Below, one piece after another: positions 56,755 to 64,000 of a DNA stretch of 64,000 nucleotides (within the stretch, counting starts at the first letter, position 1; each line of letters begins with the position of its first letter). The position numbers and the translations under genes are program-made. Origin of the DNA: Cyanodermella asteris (Eukaryota > Ascomycota > Lecanoromycetes > Ostropales > Stictidaceae); assembly GCA_900618795.1 (NCBI GenBank), contig UYJD01000010.1:1028068-1092067 (forward strand). Direction: 5' to 3'. A model generated the notes under the pieces. That model did no database searches, was not told the origin of the DNA, and saw nothing but the letters and a program-made list of their open reading frames with translations.

Positions 56755-58482
56755 TCGCGAAAAGATCTGGCTGTCTAGACTTGTGGAAATAGAAACCGAG
56801 AATCGCACAAAAGAGAAGCAAAGCTAGGCGATCCGTGAGAAAAACTGTGAGAACAGGATCGTCCTATACAGGCATTAAACGGCAAATTGGCTCCCGCCAT
56901 AATGCAGGCAGTCTCTGAACGGTCCTGATTTCGTCGTAGACATCATGAGGACAGCTTGGCGGTCAAACCGGACCAATTGCGATAATACAGCTGAGGATCC
57001 ACTTGGTTGATGCGGTTGAGCCGGAAGCACATGTGGCGAACGTGAGCAGCTTCGAGGGCCACGAGTTGGCATGATCAAGGATCATCCATGCCGAGCAGCT
57101 TTGGACATCTAAGAGTATAGGCACAGCTGGACCACGAGAAGCTCTGAATGGCTGGAAGCTAAGCTATACATTGTTGTGGGGTTCTTGGGAGTACGAGCAT
57201 GGATGTCAGACGGGTATTGACATGTGGTCGACAGCTTGTTTTGATCGCCGAAACCGATGGTATCCAATCCCTGGAGTATACTTTTGCCTTGAGGCGAAAT
57301 TCTCGCGATTGTGGCTCGACACTTCTACATCCTTACGTCTTCTCAGCTGAACTTGCGCGGCCGACATACTGTCACGGACNNNNNNNNNNNNNNNNNNNNN
57401 NNNNNNNNNNNNNNNNNNNNNNNNNNNNNNNNNNNNNNNNNNNNNNNNNNNNNNNNNNNNNNNNNNNNNNNNNNNNNNNNNNNNNNNNNNNNNNNNNNNN
57501 NNNNNNNNNNNNNNNNNNNNNNNNNNNNNNNNNNNNNNNNNNNNNNNNNNNNNNNNNNNNNNNNNNNNNNNNNNNNNNNNNNNNNNNNNNNNNNNNNNNN
57601 NNNNNNNNNNNNNNNNNNNNNNNNNNNNNNNNNNNNNNNNNNNNNNNNNNNNNNNNNNNNNNNNNNNNNNNNNNNNNNNNNNNNNNNNNNNNNNNNNNNN
57701 NNNNNNNNNNNNNNNNNNNNNNNNNNNNNNNNNNNNNNNNNNNNNNNNNNNNNNNNNNNNNNNNNNNNNNNNNNNNNNNNNNNNNNNNNNNNNNNNNNNN
57801 NNNNNNNNNNNNNNNNNNNNNNNNNNNNNNNNNNNNNNNNNNNNNNNNNNNNNNNNNNNNNNNNNNNNNNNNNNNNNNNNNNNNNNNNNNNNNNNNNNNN
57901 NNNNNNNNNNNNNNNNNNNNNNNNNNNNNNNNNNNNNNNNNNNNNNNNNNNNNNNNNNNNNNNNNNNNNNNNNNNNNNNNNNNNNNNNNNNNNNNNNNNN
58001 NNNNNNNNNNNNNNNNNNNNNNNNNNNNNNNNNNNCCGTGCCCGCGTTACACATACCACACAGCTTTGGGCAATACTTAGACGAGATTGTAGGCAGCGTC
58101 GATAACAGTGGACTGAATGTTCCGGCGAGCATCGTCAACCAGTATTCATGGAGCTGGCATCGTGATAGTAAGGATTAAATGAACACAATTGATTGCTATA
58201 CACAAACAAAATCTCCTACCGTTTCGAGGACGTGCCGAGCATAAAGTGAGGAAAGCAAAGATGATATGCAAACATGAGCGTGAAGTTTGTCGATGCGGCG
58301 AACCTGTCTAGGCCGTAAAGGGAAGTCAATAAACGAGGCCATGACGTCATTAGCACAAGTTCCACGATTGAGTTTCAACTTGAAGCTGGTTATTGATGAA
58401 CCTCAAAGTACAGAGCATTCGACAACTATATGCAGTTACAGTCCCGTGATAGGTACTATCGGCCTCACGCTCAGCTTCCAAG
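56755..58482. other. Intergenic with assembly gap
   Basis: Laccase promoter on the left, thioredoxin promoter on the right, and 656 unknown bases in between. No gene is visible in the known parts. Confidence 0.6.
57380..58035. other. Assembly gap (run of N)
   Basis: All bases are N. Its true length and content are unknown; translations crossing it mean nothing. Confidence 1.
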
Positions 58483-59104
58483 ATGCGCGTCTCCTTGATG
58501 CGAGCCAGCAATGGCATGCTGTCAATGCGATGCCATGGCCAAACGACCATCCTGTTACCCAACATCTCACCTCGGCATTTCTCAACCACAAAAGCCGCCG
58601 CAGGTCGGAATCGCATATATCAGAGGTATATCACATCTCCTCGATACTTGTTGGCGGAATCAATCAAACTGACTCTGTCCCAGCATCCGCTCACCACAAG
58701 ATCTCGACACCCTCCTCCTCACATCGACCTCCTCCTCCGTCCCCCTCATAACCATGTTCACAGCTTCCTGGTGTCCATCCTGCAAACAAGTCTTACCACT
58801 CGTTCAACGAATGATTGAGACAGACGGTGTCGGCGAAGAGCAAGGTGGCATTGGCTTTGCGGAGATCGAGTACGATGCGCCGGGAAATGAAGAGCTGGGT
58901 CAGCGATATATGGTCCGAAGCCTGCCGACGTTGCTTGCTTTTAGCCGAGGAGAGCCACAGGTTGAGACTAAGATTACGAAGGTGGATGAGATGAGGAATG
59001 AAAAGTTCTTGCAGGAGTGGCTGGAGCGTGAGGCTGCGAGGAGAGGGGACGGTGGTGCTGGTGGTGGAGCGGGCTGGTTGGGCAAGCTGTTTGGTAAAGG
59101 CTGA
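58483..59104 (+). CDS. Mitochondrial thioredoxin-fold protein
   Basis: A 187-aa protein. Exon 1 (58483-58625) gives a basic, Ser-rich presequence with SPRHFSTTKAAAGRNRIYQ, a typical matrix-targeting end. A 58-nt intron (GTATAT...CTGACTCTGTCCCAG) joins exon 2 (58684-59104) in phase 2, rebuilding RNRIYQSIRSPQDLDTLLLT and the thioredoxin fold. The active site is WCPSC (usual WCGPC), after ITMFTASWCPSCKQVLPLV; the cis-Pro is in VRSLPTLLAF. The tail is Gly-rich. Both active-site Cys are present, so it is probably redox-active. Similar mitochondrial thioredoxins occur in other filamentous ascomycetes by my recall. Confidence 0.88.
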
Positions 59105-59547
59105 ATCCCCAAGGATTTGACTTGATAATTCCTGAAAGTCGCTCTTGAAAGCATCTATGCATAATCGATCCAGCCGAGGTGATGGTTGTCACGACATCCG
59201 AGCTGGACACGACCAAACAGTGAACTCGGTGGCCGGCAGAACATGAGTCGTCGACGAGGCATGGAACGAGTCAGGCTGCTTGACATCAAGCCTGTGATGA
59301 GCATGCCAGGTACTCCGTCGATTTTGAAACGGCGTGAGTCTCGCTCAGAAGTTCAGAGCGCGTTGTCCAGCATGGTTCGCAAAGCTCTCGCTGCTCAGAT
59401 TCGTGAATGCTTTACCATGCAGAGCTCGAAAAGTGAGTCTGCAGTGAGAGTACTTGGAACCCGCGTGATCAGGTTAGATCGTCAATTCAGAACAATTAGT
59501 GCCACGTATTTAACGAATGTATTACCATGTTCAATCATATCTAAGAT
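59105..59547. other. Convergent intergenic region
   Basis: Between convergent stops of the thioredoxin and amidohydrolase genes; nothing supportable. Confidence 0.5.
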
Positions 59548-60885
59548 CTATGCACCATTGCGCCAGAAGTTAGCAACAACACCATCTCGCCGGACGTTTA
59601 TAACCGGCAGACAAAGATTTGTTTTATCACCCAGCACCGTCCTAACATCGCCAGAGATCAGCGTGAGGTCCGCCTTCTTTCCCTTCGCAGTTCTTCCCCG
59701 GTCTTCAAACCCAAACCTATTCGCAATCGTCGATGTTGCACCCTTCAAAGCATCCTTAGTCGACAGCCCACACTCGTGAACCAGCAGATAAATTTCCATA
59801 TGCACGCCCATCCCATAGGCTGTACCCCTCGCTTGACCAGACGAATCGGACCCAACAATACTCGGGACTCCCGCGTTGTATAGCGCCCGCGTACACTCGT
59901 ATGCTGTCTGTACTGTCGTATCCGCGGCAGCCATTCCGAGCTGAATCCGCGGGGTAGGGTCAAATAATGCTTTCTGCACTAACGGATCCGCAGCGAAGGC
60001 GTTCTGCATTGCTTCGCCAGTGCGGGTCTGCGAAGCACTGGTCGACAGCGTTGGGTTCACGTGTACGTTCCCCTGCTTGCAAAGGGTGATGTACTCGTCG
60101 GACTTGGGGCTGTCGAGGAAGACGTGAGTTAGACCGTCGACGCCGGCTCGCAGGAGATCGAGTGTGCCGTCGTAACTGAAGGCGTGGCCAACTGCGATCA
60201 GGCCGCGGTCGTGAGCTTCTTGGACGACTGCTTGTTGGAGATCGAGCGGTGGTCGGTGAAGTGATACTGAAAGCCTGAGCGAGTCGCCGAGTTCGTGGAA
60301 ATAGTTTGATGTACGAGGCTCCGGATTCGTCGATATGCTTCGCAAGGAAGGGCCTTGCGTCGACTGGATTCTGCAGCTTTGACCAGGAGTCAATCATGGC
60401 TTTTGTCTAGAATATTGTTAGCTCATCGAGTTTCATACGGAGCTGGCAACTTGGCCTACCTCCGGGCTCTCGCCGTGAAGCCGAACGACCGGTTCAGGCA
60501 ATCCACCTTTGATGATCGCACCTGCGCCAGCGCACTTGAAGTCGCTATATCGGCCCTTGAATTGTGGGTCAAGCGCGAGCATTTTCAGATGTGCAATGCG
60601 ATTGTGCTGATTGTGCATGTCGCAGACGGTCGTGACGCCGAAGCCCAGAGGCTGTTCGATTGCGAGTACATTACCCTTCAAGACATGTATATGTAAGTCT
60701 ATCAGGCCCGGAAGAAGAAGAGTCCCAGGACGTGAGTGAGTGATGACGAAGTTGTCCTGGCTTTCAAAGGGACCATTCTCAACGGCTGCGATCACACTGT
60801 CCTGCACATAAACGTCGCCATTGTCGATGAAAGTATCGTCCGTGACGATACACAGATCGTTAAGAACAAACGGAGTGCTGTACAT
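59548..60885 (-). CDS. Amidohydrolase (imidazolonepropionase-like), one frame break
   Basis: Metal-dependent hydrolase of the amidohydrolase superfamily; substrate unknown. Exon 1 (60460-60885) starts MYSTPFVLNDLCIVTDD and holds LLLPGLIDLHIHVLKGN, with the HxH metal ligands. A 53-nt intron (GTAGGC...GAGCTAACAATATTCTAG) joins exon 2 (from 60406) in phase 0. At about 60300 the frame must shift: GASYIKLF in one frame is followed at once by HELGDSLRLSVSLHRPP in another, one base extra. After this the protein is normal: GLIAVGHAFSYDGTLDL, GVDGLTHVFLDSP, SIVGSDSSGQARGTAYGMGV, ending near WRNGA. Expected length about 428 aa. The break is either a real lesion or an assembly error; flanking sequence shows no decay. 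Confidence 0.8.
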
Positions 60886-61546
60886 TATGGATATAGTACA
60901 GAAATTGCTTCGATTCTTGAAAGATGCTCACGACCTTCAGGCATTCGTATACTTGCAGTCAACCAACAACGCAATGCATTATGACAGCGACGGTCCGTCG
61001 GAAAGCTGCATCGGACCTTGACAAGACGGCGAGAGTCCTCAGGCATACTCTCATCGCACGTTGTGTCCGTATTCGGCCACAGCTGGAGGTGTTGCAGTAA
61101 CGTCTCGTGGCGGCGAGACAGATGACTTCACTCGCGTTCTTGTCCGCGCTCCTAGCCACTTTCAGGCCCCTGAACGACATCCTCATCGAGTCTTCGTTCC
61201 TTGCGAAGTCATAGATGGGTCTGAGTCCTATTTTGAGTCAACAAAGAATACAGAGACAAAGCCCGTATTTGCTGTCGGCCGTTGAGCAGTGTCGCGTTCG
61301 CGAAAGTTCTTGCGGTGTTGACGCGTTACTCGTCTTCAGTGCGAACATGGCTTTCGGGCCCGAAGATCTCGCACGGAAGTCAATGGGTGGATGCGCTCGA
61401 GTGGCGATAAGTTATTAAGGCTTCGGGCAAGTATTGAATAGCCATATCGGGCGAATAGCTGACATCGAGGCCCGAGAAGGCACAACATCGTAGTCATCTG
61501 AATTGTTCTTGCAATTCAAATCCATTCCACGGCTCCTCTTCGCCGG
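60886..61546. other. Intergenic
   Basis: No gene seen; promoter of the amidohydrolase gene and 3' region of the transporter gene. Confidence 0.5.
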
Positions 61547-63720
61547 TTAGTCAATCTCATACAGCCTCTTCCTTGGCTCAACATCCCTCCCCGTCCACTT
61601 CCGCGCATACCAAGGCAGCATCCCCGCATAGTACCTTGCATGGTCCCTCGTCCTAACACTGAAAACCGTATCCAACTCCTCCAAACTTAACGCCTTCGTC
61701 TCCGGCAAGAAAAAGTAACAAGTAACCCAGCCGATGAAGTTCCAGCTCGCGTACCAGTAAAAGGCGCCCTGCACGGTGAAGCTCTCGACGAGCAGCGGCC
61801 AGGTGAAGGAGAGAATGAAGTTGAAGCCCCAGGTTGTGGCGGTGGCGAAAGCCATGCCGTATTCGCGGACGTAGAGCGGGAAGGCTTCGGCGGAGTAGGT
61901 GAAGGGAACGGGGCCCTCGCCCTGTGCAGGAAGTCAGCGAGGACCGCAGCCGTGTTATTGGGGAAAAGGGCGGACTTACGGGAGAGTAGACTACCATGAA
62001 GAGGTAGATACCGACCGCGACGGCTGCTGTGCGAGCAGTCTCGGAGGTGATGTAAAATGCCGAGCCGGTGAAGAAAGGGCACAGCCCCATTAAGGGGAAG
62101 GTTGTCAGGAGTAGGTTTCGGCGACCAAACTACAGAAAGTCAGCATCTGTGAATTGTGTCAAAGCATCGCTCAACCCACCGTATCGATCGTGTATACGGC
62201 TGGCAGAGCAAAAATCCAGTTGACAATGCCAGTGCCTAGCGAGACAAGCAGCGCATTCTGCTCTGAGAACTGCGCGTCCAGGAAGATTTGCGTACTGTAG
62301 TAAGCAATGACCTGACCGTCGTCAGCATGTTGTGAACAGCTAAGAGGGTGGAGTGGGGAAGTTTCAAACTCACATTGACACCACAAAATTGCTGCATGAA
62401 CCTGTTCGCATGGTCAGAATGGTTCGAAGGAGTAGAAGCACAAATTGGTCAAACTCACATGACGAAAAAGCTGGATTGCGCAGCCCGTCGATTTCTAGCA
62501 ACCATGAAGAACTCCCTCCACAAATTCTTGCCACGCTTCTGTTCCTCTTCGACCTCAAGAGCTTTATGAATATAGTATATATCCCTTGCAGCCTGGAGTT
62601 TCGAGGGTCGGAAGCGTTGCAGAGCTTCATACGCTTTGCCGTACCGGTTTTTGGTCATATACCATCTCGGAGACTCGGGTACTAGATACACCATGAAGCA
62701 GACGATCAGTGGTGGAATGCTCGTGCTTCCGAGCATGAGTCGCCAGTTGAGGTAGGGAATGGCTTCAGTTCGGACGTTGTAGAATGCTACGGAGACGATA
62801 AAGCCGAGCATGATACCGAACGCAGTCCCTAATTCAGTCAGCGGCAGGTCACACACAGTCTCAGTTCTTGTAGACTTACACATTTGCCACATCATCGTCA
62901 AAGCACCTCTGATCACCGTCGGCGCACATTCCGCCGCATAAACCGGCGTCGTACTCGACTTGGCACCGACCGCAAAACCTAGAGCGAAGCGGGCGATGAG
63001 CAGATTATACCAGGTATTGGCCACCGCCATCCAGATACCGGCAACGAACGAGATGGCGCAGGAGATGAAGATGCAGCCGCGACGGCCGAAATAGTAGTTG
63101 AGCGGCTTCGTGGTCCAGCAGCCGATCAAGGCGGAGCAGAGATAAGGAGCACCATTGAGGAGGCCTTGCTGGAGGGAGTCGGTGATGTTGAATTCTGCAA
63201 AGTAGAAGACTTGGGCACCGTTGACAGAGGATTGGTCCATGCCTTGGACGATGGCGGATCCGGCACAAAGGACTGCGGAGGATAGTCAGTATGAAGCGGT
63301 GGAATGGAAGTGTTGAGGGGTACACTCACTTGTCATAAAGTACATCATCCACGGTTGGGACCAGCGATGCGTCTTCTCTCTTCTCAGAACCACTTTCTCT
63401 TCTTCATTGAGATCTGGCATATCCTCGAACGCTTTCGGGTTGACAGCGAGCAGGGCGCCTTTCCTTAAATCATCAATCGCGTATTCGAGATCCTTTTCAG
63501 CAGCAAACTTGTCGACATCGGCAAGAACCTCATACCTCGACATTCCGGCCAAAGGGTTCTTGAGCTTGGCATTGATGATGACGGAGCCCCGACGGTCATT
63601 AGAAAGGGAGTCATCTTCCTTGCCGCCCCGGGACGGTGAGGGTGAAGGTGAAGGTGAGGAGGTCGACCCGTGCTCCCTCTCCTCGACGGCACCTTTCTCG
63701 TAGACGTCCGAGCCAGGCAT
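61547..63720 (-). CDS. MFS sugar/polyol transporter
   Basis: Plasma-membrane proton symporter of the sugar porter family, 612 aa. Seven exons: 63330-63720, 62880-63272, 62459-62828, 62374-62401 (28 nt), 62180-62311, 61980-62129 and 61547-61921; all junctions keep frame. The long N-terminal tail has an SPSPSPSPSRGG repeat and the block NPLAGMSRYEVLADVDKFAA, which I recall from fungal inositol/polyol-like transporters. Family marks are FGRRGCIFISCAISF, WQMWTAFGIMLGF (formed across intron 2), PESPRWYM, FMQQFCGVNVIAYYST (formed across introns 3 and 4), GEGPVPFTYSAEAFPLYVRE and PETKALSLEELD. Substrate is not certain. Confidence 0.92.
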
Positions 63721-64000
63721 GGTAGGAGTTTGCCAGCAACTCTTGAATGTAGGGCAAGACTGCGAAATTGCTCGTCAACTTACGATTTGAATGAAACGCA
63801 AAGATCTGAAAACACAGGGTACATCTTGAAGGGGTCTTCTTATACAAATTCAGATCTCTGGCAAATGCATACTTGATTTCCACTTTCGCACACACTCCCC
63901 GGATCATCATCGCCACGCGATTAGTTTTCACTCACTTCATCCCGCCGCCACGGCGACCACACTTGGCAAAAGCATGGCAAAGCAGCTCTCAAAGTCGCTC
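63721..64000. other. Upstream region of the transporter gene
   Basis: 280 bp to the window edge, presumably promoter of the minus-strand transporter. No motif claimed. Confidence 0.5.

Noticed and set aside
57199-58138. Long frames of about 240-310 codons across 57.2-58.1 kb
   Set aside because: They consist mostly of N bases in an assembly gap.

Overview
This window looks like a filamentous ascomycete chromosome segment. The codon use, many 45-150 nt introns with CTNAC-like branch sites, an asco-type laccase ending in DSGL, Pezizomycotina-style orphan proteins and shuffled gene strands all fit. A Dothideomycete is my best guess, from protein style only. I see no bacterial operons, CRISPR, tRNA, rRNA or recognisable transposon. 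All gene models below were read by hand from splice signals and reading frame; none has been tested against RNA data.

Layout. 1-2.2 kb: multi-exon gene of an uncharacterised fungal family, running off the left edge. 3.9-5.4: MFSD10-like transporter. 8.2-12: two fungal orphan proteins. 12.7-21.7: peroxisomal acyl-CoA-binding protein (Atg37/ACBD5-like), UBL-WLM metalloprotease, TPR-like orphan, mitochondrial ADP/ATP carrier and a CENP-W-like histone-fold protein. 23.9-29.1: secreted CAP protein, XRCC4/Lif1 and a protein with three repeated Cys clusters. 29.1-35.2: 6 kb with no supportable gene. 35.2-51: dense housekeeping block (ELP4, RPB8, Nudix, AP-3 beta, RIO2, RPN1, Hikeshi/OPI10, the Rieske protein, and two small paralogous genes that flank Rieske). 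52.7-63.7: accessory block (secreted glycoprotein, laccase, a 656-bp assembly gap, mitochondrial thioredoxin, amidohydrolase with a frame break, sugar/polyol transporter).

The most striking point is the Rieske iron-sulphur gene (48300-49415, minus). Its conserved protein can only be read if two back-to-back introns of 51 and 49 nt are separated by an exon of two nucleotides. The same gene also uses a GC-AG intron and has a tandem copy of its first splice donor. Other unusual features are a 21-bp perfect hairpin inside an ADP/ATP carrier intron, a degenerate 12-bp minisatellite family at three sites, and the paralog pair around Rieske that shares an intron position.

The genes do not form one pathway. 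The housekeeping block covers tRNA modification, transcription, vesicle traffic, ribosome maturation, protein turnover and respiration. The right-hand block is mainly secretion and uptake.
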